A DNA stretch of 64,000 bases from Leeuwenhoekiella sp. MAR_2009_132. GTDB taxonomy: Bacteria > Bacteroidota > Bacteroidia > Flavobacteriales > Flavobacteriaceae. How positions within the stretch are numbered: position 1 is the stretch's first letter; each line of letters starts with the position of its first letter. The DNA is taken from assembly GCF_000687915.1 (NCBI RefSeq), contig NZ_JHZY01000002.1:434001-498000 (forward strand), read 5' to 3'. Both the position numbers and the translations under genes were made by a program. Shown here one piece after another: positions 24,801-33,569 of this stretch. The notes beneath the pieces are model-generated. The model was not told the origin of the DNA, searched no databases, and saw only the letters and a program-made list of their open reading frames with translations.

Positions 24801-25613
24801 GTTGAGATAAGGTATGAACAGGGACCGCAGGTAATTAAGAGTGAAGATACATTTTTGGTAGGCTATGTGCTGTTTGACAAACTTGATGGCTTTGCCGAAG
24901 TTAATGTTGTGGAGCATGCACAGGCACGCGTACAATCAAAAATAGATTCGGGTGAGTTAGTGGTTCCTCAGGGTGTAAGTTACAAGTTTACCGGTACTTA
25001 TGAAAACCAGTTACGCGCAGAGAATACACTTTCTGTTGTTATTCCTATGGCGTTGCTTATTATTTTTCTCATTCTTTATTTTCAGTTTAAATCGGTAACC
25101 ACCTCATTGATGGTTTTTACAGGAATCGCAGTTGCTTTCGCCGGAGGCTTTATTATGCTTTGGTTATATGGGCAGGATTGGTTTTTAAACTTTGGTTTTT
25201 TTGGAGAAAATCTAAGGGATTTATTCAATATAAAAACGGTGAACTTAAGTGTTGCGGTATGGGTTGGCTTTATTGCGTTATTTGGTATTGCTACAGATGA
25301 TGGTGTGGTGATGGCGACCTATTTAACCCAGACTTTTAATAAGGAGACTCCAGAAGATCTAAAAGGTATTCGCAATGCTACACTAGAAGCAGCCACTAAA
25401 CGTATACGACCTTGCTTAATGACTACGGTAACCACAATACTCGCTTTATTACCGGTGCTTACTTCAACAGGGCGCGGTAGTGATATTATGATACCTATGG
25501 CGATACCAGTTTTTGGGGGAATGATTATAGATGTGACTTCCTATTTTATCGTACCGGTATTGTACAGTTGGAAAAAGGAACGAGAACTTAGGAAATTAAG
25601 GGTCAATAGTTGA
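21858..25613 (+). CDS. cusA: Heavy-metal efflux RND permease, CusA/CzcA family
   Basis: The inner-membrane proton-driven pump of a Cu(I)/Ag(I) tripartite system. It has 1251 residues, about 200 longer than E. coli CusA. It carries the RND layout of two halves. TM4 is GTMVDVGVILTENM (Asp430, the proton-relay residue). The periplasmic methionine segment MLQTGMRAPMGIKVKG matches the CusA Met672 region and LLMPTSLPHAG matches Met623. The C-half ATDDGVVM stretch has Asp where CusA has Glu939. The extra length lies partly in a hydrophobic insertion about residues 535-625 and partly in a periplasmic one about 745-815. It pairs with TolC and CusB genes in this cluster. The metal is inferred as Cu/Ag. 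Confidence 0.92.
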   Translation: MLNKSIKFFIENKLVAFLILAVFIGWGVSTAPFNWDTGFIPSNPVAVDAIPDIGENQQIVFTKWQGRSPQDIEDQISYPLTSALLGIPGVKTIRSSSMFGFSSIYIIFEEDIEFYWSRSRILEKLNSLPATLLPDGVNPTLGPDATGLGQIYWYTLEGRDPDGNVTGGWDLQELRSIQDYYVKYGLAAAGGVSEVASIGGFVQEYQIDVNPELLRQYGLGLDALVNAVKESNQEIGAQTLEINKAEYLVRGLGYVKSISDIENAVVSSKDYTAIRVKDIAKVSLGPAPRRGILDKEGAEVVGGVVVARYGANPMEVITNVKEKISEISSGLPSKVLADGTKSQLTIVPFYDRTVLIKETLNTLDEALTMEILITILVIIVMLFNLRASVLISGLLPVAVLMVFIAMKLFNVDANIVALSGIAIAIGTMVDVGVILTENMIRHLDESNVDGVEKLPLNTLIYNATAEVSGAIVTAVLTTIISFIPVFTMIGAEGKLFRPLAFTKTAALTASLVIALFLIPPFAALIFRRKTITKTAAVATQGILITLGVVAVGYGYWLGLILIAFGTLALLCRYKKVPLNGLPQAEAILAIVAIIFLLATYWRPLGFNRSILINLFFVSLICTLFFGAFWLLKHFYERILKWALANRLLFLMIPATVLICGGFILSNTGKEFMPSLNEGTFLLMPTSLPHAGVEENKRVLQQLDMAVASIPEIETVVGKAGRTESALDPAPLSMYENIIQYKPEYMLNSEGKKQRYLVDDTGYFMLKNGGITNNPNLNLASEDDVNLNAVKHFFPVSSGKLIADDSGEYYRNWRPEIHSPDDIWNEIARVSKLPGVTSAPKLQPIETRLVMLQTGMRAPMGIKVKGGSLREIEAFGLELETILKETEGVKSEAVFADRIVGKPYLLIDIKREQLARYGISIQDVQQVLEVAVGGMPITQTVEGRERYMVRVRYPRELRENPDDLKKIYVPVNNGVPVPLGELVEIRYEQGPQVIKSEDTFLVGYVLFDKLDGFAEVNVVEHAQARVQSKIDSGELVVPQGVSYKFTGTYENQLRAENTLSVVIPMALLIIFLILYFQFKSVTTSLMVFTGIAVAFAGGFIMLWLYGQDWFLNFGFFGENLRDLFNIKTVNLSVAVWVGFIALFGIATDDGVVMATYLTQTFNKETPEDLKGIRNATLEAATKRIRPCLMTTVTTILALLPVLTSTGRGSDIMIPMAIPVFGGMIIDVTSYFIVPVLYSWKKERELRKLRVNS

Positions 25614-25711
25614 GAGCATGAAGATTAGTCAGTTTAAGGAATTAAAAATCAACCTGTCGAAGCCTGTTTCACAGTCGAGGCAAGACTAGAATTTTGATAA
25701 TACATGTAGAA

Positions 25712-26956
25712 ATGAAAAATAAACAAACATATTGCCACCGCACTTTAGTCGCTATGTTGTGCGCTATTCTGGCTTTATTTAAAATGGAAGCACAGGATCT
25801 GGCAGGATATATTGAACAGGCAGAAACGAACAATGCTGATTTAAAGGCTTATGAAGTACGGTATTCTATTGCCCAGGAAAAATCGAATGAAGTAAAAAGT
25901 TTGCCAGATACAGAGTTTGCGGCAGGCTATTTTGTGAGCACTCCGGAAACCCGGGTGGGAGCACAGCGCGCCCGGTTTTCAGTAAAGCAGATGTTGCCCT
26001 GGTTTGGTAGTATTAACGCCCGAGTAAATTACCAGGATGCATTAGCAGAAGCGACCCATGTTGAGTATACTATTGCAAAGCGAAAGTTACGTCTTGAAGT
26101 GGCCCAGAGCTATTATGAGTTGTACCGCATTATGGCAAGTGGTGCGGTCTTAGAAGAAAGTTTAAAGCTGCTTAAGAGTTATGAAGAGTTGGCTTTAAAC
26201 TCAGTTGAAGTAGGAAAAGCATCGGCGGTAGATTTCTTAAAAATACAAATACGACAAAATGATTTGATTGCTCAGCTAGAGGCTTTAGAAGAAGATTTGA
26301 AAGCTGCGAAAATTCAATTTAATACTGTTTTAAATGTTAGCGAGACGTCACCGGTTTTTGTTGTAGATAGCCTGGTGTTGCCACAAAGTGACGTAGAAGT
26401 TTCTATTAAATATCTTTCGCAAAACCCCGAGGTTTTACAATACGACAAACTTTATGAGAGTATTACGCAGTCAGAATTAGTAAATCAAAGAGATGCAGCA
26501 CCAAAACTGGGGGTGGGATTTGATTATATACCGGTTTCTGAACGTACAGATATGAATATGGTAGACAACGGAAAAGATGTTGTTATGCCTATGGTTTCGG
26601 TTTCGGTGCCCATTTTTAATTCAAAATACAAATCGGTTTCCCGGCAAAATGAACTGAAGCAGGAAGAATTGAGCGCTCAAAAAAATCAACGTTTAAATAC
26701 CTTGAAAAGTCTTTTTGCAGATGCGCTTAAGAATAGAAATACGGCTCGTATAAATTATACTAAAGAGGTGAAGAATTTAAAGCAGGCTCGTGACGCTGAA
26801 GAAATTCTGCTTAAAAATTATGAAACTGGAACAATAGATTTTAATGAAATTCTAGATATACAAGAATTGCAGTTACAATTTAATAAAAATCAAATAAATG
26901 CCGTACAGCGTTATTATGAGCAAACAGCATTAATCAATTATTTAATTACATTTTAA
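25712..26956 (+). CDS. TolC-family outer-membrane efflux protein
   Basis: The outer-membrane channel of the tripartite metal efflux system (CusC role); 414 residues. The signal peptide (residues 1-24) ends MEAQ-DL. Long alpha-helical repeats typical of OEP domains include EQAETNNADLKAYEVRY and its second-half match AEEILLKNYETGTIDFNEIL. The ATG at 25712 is chosen over an in-frame TTG 18 bp upstream because it leads directly into the basic region of the signal peptide. It is 98 bp after cusA and 11 bp before the DUF3347 lipoprotein gene. Confidence 0.9.
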   Translation: MKNKQTYCHRTLVAMLCAILALFKMEAQDLAGYIEQAETNNADLKAYEVRYSIAQEKSNEVKSLPDTEFAAGYFVSTPETRVGAQRARFSVKQMLPWFGSINARVNYQDALAEATHVEYTIAKRKLRLEVAQSYYELYRIMASGAVLEESLKLLKSYEELALNSVEVGKASAVDFLKIQIRQNDLIAQLEALEEDLKAAKIQFNTVLNVSETSPVFVVDSLVLPQSDVEVSIKYLSQNPEVLQYDKLYESITQSELVNQRDAAPKLGVGFDYIPVSERTDMNMVDNGKDVVMPMVSVSVPIFNSKYKSVSRQNELKQEELSAQKNQRLNTLKSLFADALKNRNTARINYTKEVKNLKQARDAEEILLKNYETGTIDFNEILDIQELQLQFNKNQINAVQRYYEQTALINYLITF

Positions 26957-26967
26957 AAATAGAAACT

Positions 26968-27579
26968 ATGAGAACTACAGTAAAATTTATGGGTATTGCC
27001 GCTATAGCACTAACATTAGGCGCTTGCGGAAATGATAAGAAAAACGATAACGGGGAAGAATCTTCTGAAGAGACGGTAACACGAGACGAGCAAATGATGA
27101 ATACCGTTCAAAATGATGAGGGTACAAAGACAATTGAATCAAGTTCAAAATCATCAGACATGAGAATAGATAAAGCTTCTTTATCTTTTAAAGATGAGAC
27201 TTCTAAAGGAGTGTGGACTTCTTACAACGCAGTGCGCCTGGCACTTATAGCCTCTGATTCTGAAAAATCAAAACAAGAGGCTGCAAATCTAGCAATGATT
27301 TTTGGTGAAAATAATATGAAGTTAAAATCTGCAGCAGAAGCTATCGCAACCACAGAAGATCTAGAAGCTCAACGTAAAGCTTTTTCTCAATTTTCAGTTG
27401 CTGTTCAATCCTATTTTAAGAAGAATATTGATGCAGGAACACTTTATAAACAACATTGCCCAATGGCATTAAATGGAAAAGGAGCAGACTGGTTATCTAA
27501 TGAAGCAACAATTAAAAATCCCTATTATGGTGATAAAATGTTGAACTGTGGTACGGTAACGGCTACGATTACTAAATAA
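26968..27579 (+). CDS. DUF3347 domain lipoprotein
   Basis: A 203-residue lipoprotein: the signal ends ALTLGACG (lipidated Cys20) and is followed by an acidic, disordered linker (about 20-60). The DUF3347 domain (about 75-203) carries the motif CPMALNGKGADWLS followed by NPYYGDKMLNCG, two Cys plus Met residues suited to Cu(I). The same domain is fused to the C-terminus of CusB at the end of this cluster. It probably captures or delivers periplasmic copper; inferred. Confidence 0.88.
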   Translation: MRTTVKFMGIAAIALTLGACGNDKKNDNGEESSEETVTRDEQMMNTVQNDEGTKTIESSSKSSDMRIDKASLSFKDETSKGVWTSYNAVRLALIASDSEKSKQEAANLAMIFGENNMKLKSAAEAIATTEDLEAQRKAFSQFSVAVQSYFKKNIDAGTLYKQHCPMALNGKGADWLSNEATIKNPYYGDKMLNCGTVTATITK

Positions 27580-27592
27580 ATTGAAAATTTAG

Positions 27593-27647
27593 CAGATTAA
27601 TCTGAGCAATGCAGATTTATTAGGTCTAGAGTTTTAAAACAGACCTA
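27593..27647 (+). other. Palindrome and hairpin between the DUF3347 gene and copA
   Basis: CAGATTAATCTG (27593-27604) is a perfect 12-bp palindrome. TAGGTCT (27621-27627) pairs with AGACCTA (27641-27647). They sit in the 89-bp gap before copA and could be an operator and/or an attenuating hairpin. No T-tail is present, so a full terminator is unlikely. Confidence 0.4.
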
Positions 27648-27668
27648 CAAATTTTAAAATATAATAAA

Positions 27669-28097
27669 ATGAAACATACCTATACTGTTACCGGAATGAG
27701 CTGCAAGGGTTGCCGCAAGCACGTGGAGCAAACACTTAATAACGTAGAAGGTGTGAAAAGTGCAAGCGTTGACTTAGCTAAAGCCGAAGCCGTAATTGAG
27801 ATGGAACAACATATTGCCATAGAGAAGTTTCAGAAGGCTTTAAAAGAAGATGGAGGAGGTTACGGTATTGTCGAGCCTAATGCTACTCATAATATGAAAC
27901 ATACCTATCCCATTACCGGAATGACCTGTAACGGCTGCCGCAGTCACGTTGAACAAATTCTTTCTCGAATAGATGGTGTGAAAAGTGCTAGCGTTGATTT
28001 GGCCAAGGCCGAAGCTGTAATCGAGATGGAACAACACATTCCCATCACGACCTTTCAAAAGGCGCTGGTAGACGACGGTGGTAGTTATGAGATTCAT
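27669..28097 (+). repeat. Tandem duplication of the HMA-coding segment
   Basis: Unit 1 (27669-27872) and unit 2 (27894-28097) are collinear and closely similar in DNA and protein. Both contain [20 protein letters not shown]. Each begins with ATGAAACATACCTAT. Confidence 0.85.
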
Positions 28098-30395
28098 AAG
28101 CACGGAGAAAAGCCCGCTAAAGATTCGCAAAAAGTGAAGAAGACCTCAAATACTAAAGGCACCGGTACCTTTTACTGCCCTATGCATTGTGAGGGAGATA
28201 AAACCTATGATAAATCCGGCGATTGTCCTGTTTGCGGTATGGATTTGGTTGAGGAGCAATCTGCGAACGCAGTTACCAGAACCCAATACACCTGCCCAAT
28301 GCATCCTGAGATTGTTGAAGATGAGGAAGGCAGCTGCCCTATTTGCGGTATGGATCTGGTTCCCAAAGAACCCGATCTTTCAGCAGAAGAGAAATCCTAT
28401 AATAAGCTATTGCGCAAATTTTGGATTGCATTAGGTTTTACCCTGCCGGTATTTCTCATTGCGATGAGTGAGATGTTAAGCAACAACCCTTTATACGACT
28501 TAATGCCTATTAAATACTGGAACTGGGTGCAGTTTGCATTATCGCTACCTGTGGTATTTTACGCCACCTGGATGTTTTTTGAACGGGCCTGGCGTTCAAT
28601 AAAAACCTGGAATCTCAATATGTTTACCTTAATAGGTATAGGTGCAAGTGTTGCCTGGGTTTTTAGTGTATTCGGGATGCTGTTTCCAGACTTTTTTCCA
28701 TCACAGTTTAAAACAGAGTCTGGTTCTGTTCACGTGTATTTTGAAGCGGCAACAGTGATTTTAACTTTGGTTTTGATGGGACAGGTACTTGAAGCGCGGG
28801 CACACAGCAAAACAAATTCGGCTGTCAAAGAACTTTTGAAGCTGGCACCTAACAAAGCTATAAAAGTGGTTGATGGGGAAGAGCAGGAAGTTAAAATAGA
28901 TACAATTGAGAAAGCTGATGTTTTGAGAGTTAAGCCGGGAGCGAGAATTCCGGTTGATGGGGTAATTACCGAAGGAGAAACTTCGGTAGACGAGTCGATG
29001 ATTACCGGTGAGCCTATTCCGGTTAGTAAAAGAGTAGGAGATAAGGTGAGTAGCGGTACTATAAATGGGAAACAGTCCTTTTTAATGAAAGCCGAAAAAA
29101 TAGGCGGAGAGACCTTGCTTTCACAAATTATAGAAATGGTCAACAAGGCGAGTCGCAGTCAGGCTCCTATTCAAAAATTGGCAGATAAAATTTCCGGTTA
29201 TTTTGTGCCGGTAGTTGTTGGTATTTCTATTCTCACCTTTATAATCTGGGCAATTTTTGGACCTGAGCCGGTTTATGTTTACGCACTCGTAAATGCAATT
29301 GCAGTACTTATTATCGCTTGCCCTTGTGCGTTAGGTTTAGCAACGCCCATGTCTGTAATGGTAGGTGTGGGTAAAGGTGCGCAAAATGGGGTATTGATTA
29401 AAAATGCCGAAGCACTCGAGAAAATGGATAAAATTGATGTGCTGATTATTGACAAAACAGGAACCATAACTGAGGGAAAACCATCTGTAGAAGCCGTAGG
29501 TTCTTCCGAAGGTTTTGATGATAATCAGGTTTTGCAATACATAGTCTCCTTAAATACGTTGAGTGAGCATCCTTTAGCAGAAGCGACAGTTCGTTATGCT
29601 AAAGAGCAAAAGGTAACTTCAAGCAAAGCTGAAAATTTCAATTCGGTAACCGGAAAGGGAGTAACAGGAAATTTAAATGGTAAAACCCTTGCTTTAGGAA
29701 ATTTAAAAATGATGCAGGAAGCAGAGGCAACTATCCCAGAAGGGTTAATGCAACAAGCGACGGCAGCACAGAAAAAAGGCAAAACAGTATCGTTTCTTTC
29801 AGTAGACCAAAAGGCGGTGGGTTATATCGTGATTTCTGATAAAATAAAAGAAACCAGCAAAAAAGCGATAAAAATTCTTAAAGAAAAGGGAATAGCAGTT
29901 ATAATGCTTACTGGCGATAATGAAGATACGGCTCGTGCAGTTGCAGAAGAACTCAATCTAACCGATTTTAAAGCAGGAATGCTTCCGCAGGATAAATTAA
30001 ATGAGGTAGAACGCTTGCAAAAAGAAGGTAAAAAAGTGGCGATGGCAGGTGACGGGATTAATGATGCGCCGGCCCTGGCACAAAGCAATGTTGGTATTGC
30101 GATGGGCACAGGAACAGATGTTGCGATAGAAAGTGCTGCAATTACTTTAGTTAAAGGGGATTTACACGGTATTGTAAAAGCGAGAAATCTAAGTGATGCG
30201 GTGATGAAAAACATTAAGCAGAACCTGTTTTTTGCCTTGATATATAATTCTATTGGGGTGCCGGTTGCAGCGGGAGTTTTATACCCGTTTTTTGGGATTT
30301 TATTATCTCCTATGATTGCTGCATTGGCAATGAGTTTTAGTTCGGTATCTGTAATTGCAAATGCATTACGTTTACGGAATAAATCATTAGACTAG
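27669..30395 (+). CDS. copA: Copper-exporting P1B-type ATPase (CopA-like)
   Basis: Exports Cu(I)/Ag(I) across the inner membrane; 908 residues. Two near-identical HMA domains come first (GMSCKGC, Cys12/Cys15; GMTCNGC, Cys87/Cys90). Two short zinc-ribbon-like heavy-metal-binding motifs follow (FYCPMHC...[17 protein letters not shown]...CPICGMDLV, about 167-235). Eight membrane segments follow, with the ion motif CPC at 551-553 ([11 protein letters not shown]), phospho-Asp595 in DKTGT, TGE in the actuator and [10 protein letters not shown]. The second HMA repeats the gene's own 5' end including an internal ATG at 27894. Its stop lies 3 bp before the PepSY gene. Confidence 0.95.
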   Translation: MKHTYTVTGMSCKGCRKHVEQTLNNVEGVKSASVDLAKAEAVIEMEQHIAIEKFQKALKEDGGGYGIVEPNATHNMKHTYPITGMTCNGCRSHVEQILSRIDGVKSASVDLAKAEAVIEMEQHIPITTFQKALVDDGGSYEIHKHGEKPAKDSQKVKKTSNTKGTGTFYCPMHCEGDKTYDKSGDCPVCGMDLVEEQSANAVTRTQYTCPMHPEIVEDEEGSCPICGMDLVPKEPDLSAEEKSYNKLLRKFWIALGFTLPVFLIAMSEMLSNNPLYDLMPIKYWNWVQFALSLPVVFYATWMFFERAWRSIKTWNLNMFTLIGIGASVAWVFSVFGMLFPDFFPSQFKTESGSVHVYFEAATVILTLVLMGQVLEARAHSKTNSAVKELLKLAPNKAIKVVDGEEQEVKIDTIEKADVLRVKPGARIPVDGVITEGETSVDESMITGEPIPVSKRVGDKVSSGTINGKQSFLMKAEKIGGETLLSQIIEMVNKASRSQAPIQKLADKISGYFVPVVVGISILTFIIWAIFGPEPVYVYALVNAIAVLIIACPCALGLATPMSVMVGVGKGAQNGVLIKNAEALEKMDKIDVLIIDKTGTITEGKPSVEAVGSSEGFDDNQVLQYIVSLNTLSEHPLAEATVRYAKEQKVTSSKAENFNSVTGKGVTGNLNGKTLALGNLKMMQEAEATIPEGLMQQATAAQKKGKTVSFLSVDQKAVGYIVISDKIKETSKKAIKILKEKGIAVIMLTGDNEDTARAVAEELNLTDFKAGMLPQDKLNEVERLQKEGKKVAMAGDGINDAPALAQSNVGIAMGTGTDVAIESAAITLVKGDLHGIVKARNLSDAVMKNIKQNLFFALIYNSIGVPVAAGVLYPFFGILLSPMIAALAMSFSSVSVIANALRLRNKSLD

Positions 30396-30398
30396 AGA

Positions 30399-31103
30399 AT
30401 GGGTAAAATTAGAATCAGAAAAAAAATAAGAAAAACCCATAGGTATTTGGGGCTGTTCATTGGTATTCAATTTATATTTTGGACGGTAAGTGGCTTGTAT
30501 TTTAGTTGGACCGACCTTGACGAGATTCACGGAGATCACTTTAAGCAAGATCAACAGCCGATTGCGTTTCAGGGTTTAGTGAGTCCGTCTGCAATAGATT
30601 CAACCCTAAAAATAGAAACGCTTGCGCTACGCGAAATTAATGGTGAACCGTACTACTGGATAAACCATAACCTACTTTACAATGCTAAAACAGGAGCGCT
30701 AAAGGATGGGATTTCTGTAGAAGAAGCATTAAAAATTGCATCAGCTAGGATGTTACCAGAGCTTAAAGTTTCTGGAGTTGAAAAAATAGATCAAGTTAAC
30801 AAACACCACGAATATCGGGAAAAATTACTTCCGGCGTATGTTATAAGTTATGCAGGTGATGAGGCAATTAAAGCTTATGTTTCGGTAGCTGATGGGACTT
30901 TTCAAACGGTACGACACCGTGACTGGCGCTGGTTTGATTTTTTATGGATGACCCATACGATGGATTATGAAGGTAGAGATGATATTAATAACTGGCTGCT
31001 TAGAGCCTTTTCCATTTTAGGCTTAGTAACCGTTTTAAGTGGCTTTATACTGTGGTATATAAGCTCACCCAGTTTGAGAATGTTGAGAAAAAGGAAGCAA
31101 TAA
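30399..31103 (+). CDS. PepSY domain membrane protein
   Basis: A 234-residue inner-membrane protein with an N-terminal basic region (RKKIRKTHRYLGLFIG), one hydrophobic segment (about 18-38), a periplasmic PepSY-type region (VEEALKIASARML, then the AYVSVADGTFQTVRHRDW strand), and a C-terminal hydrophobic segment (about 207-226). PepSY-associated TM proteins often accompany iron or copper transport; the role here is inferred from the cluster. It follows copA by 3 bp and precedes the DUF305 gene by 13 bp. Confidence 0.85.
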   Translation: MGKIRIRKKIRKTHRYLGLFIGIQFIFWTVSGLYFSWTDLDEIHGDHFKQDQQPIAFQGLVSPSAIDSTLKIETLALREINGEPYYWINHNLLYNAKTGALKDGISVEEALKIASARMLPELKVSGVEKIDQVNKHHEYREKLLPAYVISYAGDEAIKAYVSVADGTFQTVRHRDWRWFDFLWMTHTMDYEGRDDINNWLLRAFSILGLVTVLSGFILWYISSPSLRMLRKRKQ

Positions 31104-31116
31104 CTTTAAAACCAAT

Positions 31117-31605
31117 ATGATGAAAACAGAAAACAATAATTCTAATTCACACAAAGGCAATTACACTAAGTTTTTAATGATGCTTGGGTGCTCGTTTATT
31201 GCGATGTACATCACGATGTATTTAAATACCTATAAGATTGATCACGTATATTTTAGTTTAACGCGTTTTTATATGAGCTGTTTGGGTATTTGTACAATGG
31301 CTGTAATTATGTTGTTGTTTATGCTAAAGATGTATAAAAGCAAGACTAAAAATGCAGTGATCTTAATAGGAAGTGTTCTTGTTTTTTGCAGTGCACTTTA
31401 CCTGGTACGTGCTCAAAAGCCGGTAAATGATGTGACGTGGATGAGAGCTATGATACCGCACCACTCTATAGCTATTTTAACCAGTAAACGGGCAGATATC
31501 AAAGACCCAGAAGTTAAGAAACTAGCAGAAGATATTATTAAAGCGCAAGAAAAAGAAATAGGAGAAATGAAAGCAATGATTAAGCGCTTAGAAGCAGCTG
31601 AATAA
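31117..31605 (+). CDS. DUF305 domain membrane protein
   Basis: A 162-residue protein with three hydrophobic segments (about 18-37, 47-68, 74-93) and a C-terminal DUF305 helix bundle carrying the signature MRAMIPHHSIAILTSKRADI and repeated Lys/Glu helices. DUF305 proteins with MIPHH motifs are linked to copper handling in many bacteria; that link is family knowledge plus this context. The first two codons are ATG ATG. It lies 13 bp after the PepSY gene. Confidence 0.88.
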   Translation: MMKTENNNSNSHKGNYTKFLMMLGCSFIAMYITMYLNTYKIDHVYFSLTRFYMSCLGICTMAVIMLLFMLKMYKSKTKNAVILIGSVLVFCSALYLVRAQKPVNDVTWMRAMIPHHSIAILTSKRADIKDPEVKKLAEDIIKAQEKEIGEMKAMIKRLEAAE

Positions 31606-31636
31606 TCTTTTTTCTTCGGAAGTAAAATAAAAAACT

Positions 31637-33364
31637 ATGAATAAATCTATTGTCTATATACTACTCGCCGCCATATTGGGTCTGGGATTAGGGTATATTT
31701 TATTCAATACCGCTACTAAAAATACCGGGCAAAATAAAGTAGATTCCCACGAGCATAGCGCAAATGAGTCGGGTCAATTGTACACCTGTTCTATGCACCC
31801 TCAAATTATACGTGAAGAACCGGGCGATTGCCCTATTTGTGGTATGGACCTTGTTGAAAAAGAGTCTGCTGCCTCGGGCTTAACTGTAAATCAGTTTAAA
31901 ATGACTGAAAATGCTTTAGCACTTGCAGATATTCAAACCTGGGTTATAGGGAACTCGTCTGAAGCAAATGCAGGAAGCATTACACTTTCGGGTAAAATTG
32001 CGGTTAATGAAAACGAGACAGCAACACAACCGGCACATTTTGACGGAAGAATTGAAACCCTAAATGTAAAATCATTAGGGCAGCAGGTTGCTAAAGGGCA
32101 ACGCGTAGCAACTATTTATTCTCCTGAACTCGTAGCAGCGCAGCAAGAATTGATTACTGCTTCAAAAATTAAAGAAACGCAACCCAGGCTTTACGCAGCG
32201 GTACGTAATAAATTTAAAAATTTAATGATAAGTGGTTCTATTCTAGATGAGGTTGAAAAAACCGGGAATGTAATTACACGGTTCCCTATATACTCTAATG
32301 TTTCTGGGGTGGTAACAGAAATTTCTGTAACTGAAGGTGCTCATGTAATGAACGGAAGCGCCATTTTTAAGGTGAGTAATCTATCCAGTATTTGGGCAGA
32401 ATTCGACGCCTATGAGCGACAGCTTAGTCAATTTCAAAAAGGTCAAAAGCTAGCTATTAAGACAAATGCCTATCCTAATAAAACCTTTACCGGTGAAATT
32501 TCTTTTATAGACCCTATTCTAAATGCAGATACGCGAACGGTTATTATTAGAGCTACGCTTGAGAATTCTGAAGATTTATTTAAACCGGGAATGTTTGTCT
32601 CGGCAACTGTCGAAAACTCTATTGGGATATCTACCTCAGAATTAAGTATACCGGCTACTGCTGTAATGTGGACGGGGGAGCGCTCACTTGTATACGTAAA
32701 ACCAAATCCTACACAACCGGTTTTTGAAATGCGCGAAGTGAGTCTTGGTCAAAAAACAAGTGACCATTATACTATTGTTTCCGGCTTGTCAACCGGTGAG
32801 GAAATTGTAATAAACGGTACGTTTACCGTAGATGCAGCAGCCCAATTAGGAGGAAAAAAGTCTATGATGAATACTGCAGAAGGAGCATTATCTGTTGAAA
32901 AAAAACTGGTTTCAGTAATGCTTCCTGAGCAGGCTCAGGAAGTAATCAAAAAAGCAATTCCTACCTATTTAAATATGACTGAAGCTTTTATAGATTCTGA
33001 TGTCGCTAAAGTTTCCGCGCTAGCAAAAATGTTTAAAAGTCAATTAGAAAAAGTAGATATCGCAAGTTTAGAAATTACAGAGAAATCGCACTTTTCTAAA
33101 GTATCACAAATGCTTACAGCTATTAACCAAGCGACAAAAATCGAAAATCAGCGAGAACATTTTGTTTTATTAAATGAGCATCTGGCCGCAATCGCAAATA
33201 GAATAAAGAAATTAAATGCTACCTTATATTTGCAGCGTTGTCCTATGGCAAATGATAGTAAAGGCGCTGTTTGGCTCAGTGAATCTGAAGAAATAAAAAA
33301 TCCCTATTACAGTGATGCTATGCGTAGCTGCGGGAGCGTAATTTCGGTGTTTAAAGGTCAATAG
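31637..33364 (+). CDS. cusB: CusB-type periplasmic adaptor with metal-binding N-terminus and C-terminal DUF3347
   Basis: The membrane-fusion protein linking CusA and the TolC-type channel; 575 residues. An N-terminal membrane anchor (5-24) is followed by a heavy-metal-binding ribbon (YTCSMHPQ...CPICGMDLV, about 49-77) like those in CopA. The HlyD/CusB barrel-sandwich region (about 85-400) shows GRIETLNVKSLGQQVAKGQ and VSGVVTEISVTEGAHV lipoyl-like halves. A C-terminal DUF3347 domain (about 430-575) ends with CPMANDSKGAVWLSE and NPYYSDAMRSCG. It closes the copper cluster; its placement after copA, away from cusA and the TolC gene, is unusual. Confidence 0.92.
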   Translation: MNKSIVYILLAAILGLGLGYILFNTATKNTGQNKVDSHEHSANESGQLYTCSMHPQIIREEPGDCPICGMDLVEKESAASGLTVNQFKMTENALALADIQTWVIGNSSEANAGSITLSGKIAVNENETATQPAHFDGRIETLNVKSLGQQVAKGQRVATIYSPELVAAQQELITASKIKETQPRLYAAVRNKFKNLMISGSILDEVEKTGNVITRFPIYSNVSGVVTEISVTEGAHVMNGSAIFKVSNLSSIWAEFDAYERQLSQFQKGQKLAIKTNAYPNKTFTGEISFIDPILNADTRTVIIRATLENSEDLFKPGMFVSATVENSIGISTSELSIPATAVMWTGERSLVYVKPNPTQPVFEMREVSLGQKTSDHYTIVSGLSTGEEIVINGTFTVDAAAQLGGKKSMMNTAEGALSVEKKLVSVMLPEQAQEVIKKAIPTYLNMTEAFIDSDVAKVSALAKMFKSQLEKVDIASLEITEKSHFSKVSQMLTAINQATKIENQREHFVLLNEHLAAIANRIKKLNATLYLQRCPMANDSKGAVWLSESEEIKNPYYSDAMRSCGSVISVFKGQ

Positions 33365-33365
33365 A

Positions 33366-33410
33366 ACTGAGTTTTTAAAATTTAAAAATTACGTTAAAAA
33401 ACTCGGTAGC
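33366..33410 (+). terminator. Possible terminator after the copper cluster
   Basis: ACTGAGTTTTT and AAAAACTCGGT can pair (one G-U) across a long AT-rich loop. There is no good T-tail, so the call is tentative. Confidence 0.35.
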
Positions 33411-33569
33411 ATTTTGTATATCAATGTTTTAAGTATTTAAAGTTAGCTCTGAACATTGTAATAAAAGAGTACGTATAACGCTAATTAACTAAGAAGATTG
33501 TATTTTAACCCACATATGTTTAAATATGATCTATTCTAAACGTAAACTAAAGGTGTAAGCTGCGACTAA

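Noticed and set aside
25614..25711. Possible repeat in the cusA-tolC gap (two copies of a short TCGA-containing motif near 25655-25680)
   Set aside because: Too short and imperfect; it may be a remnant of a dispersed intergenic repeat, but this cannot be shown from one window.
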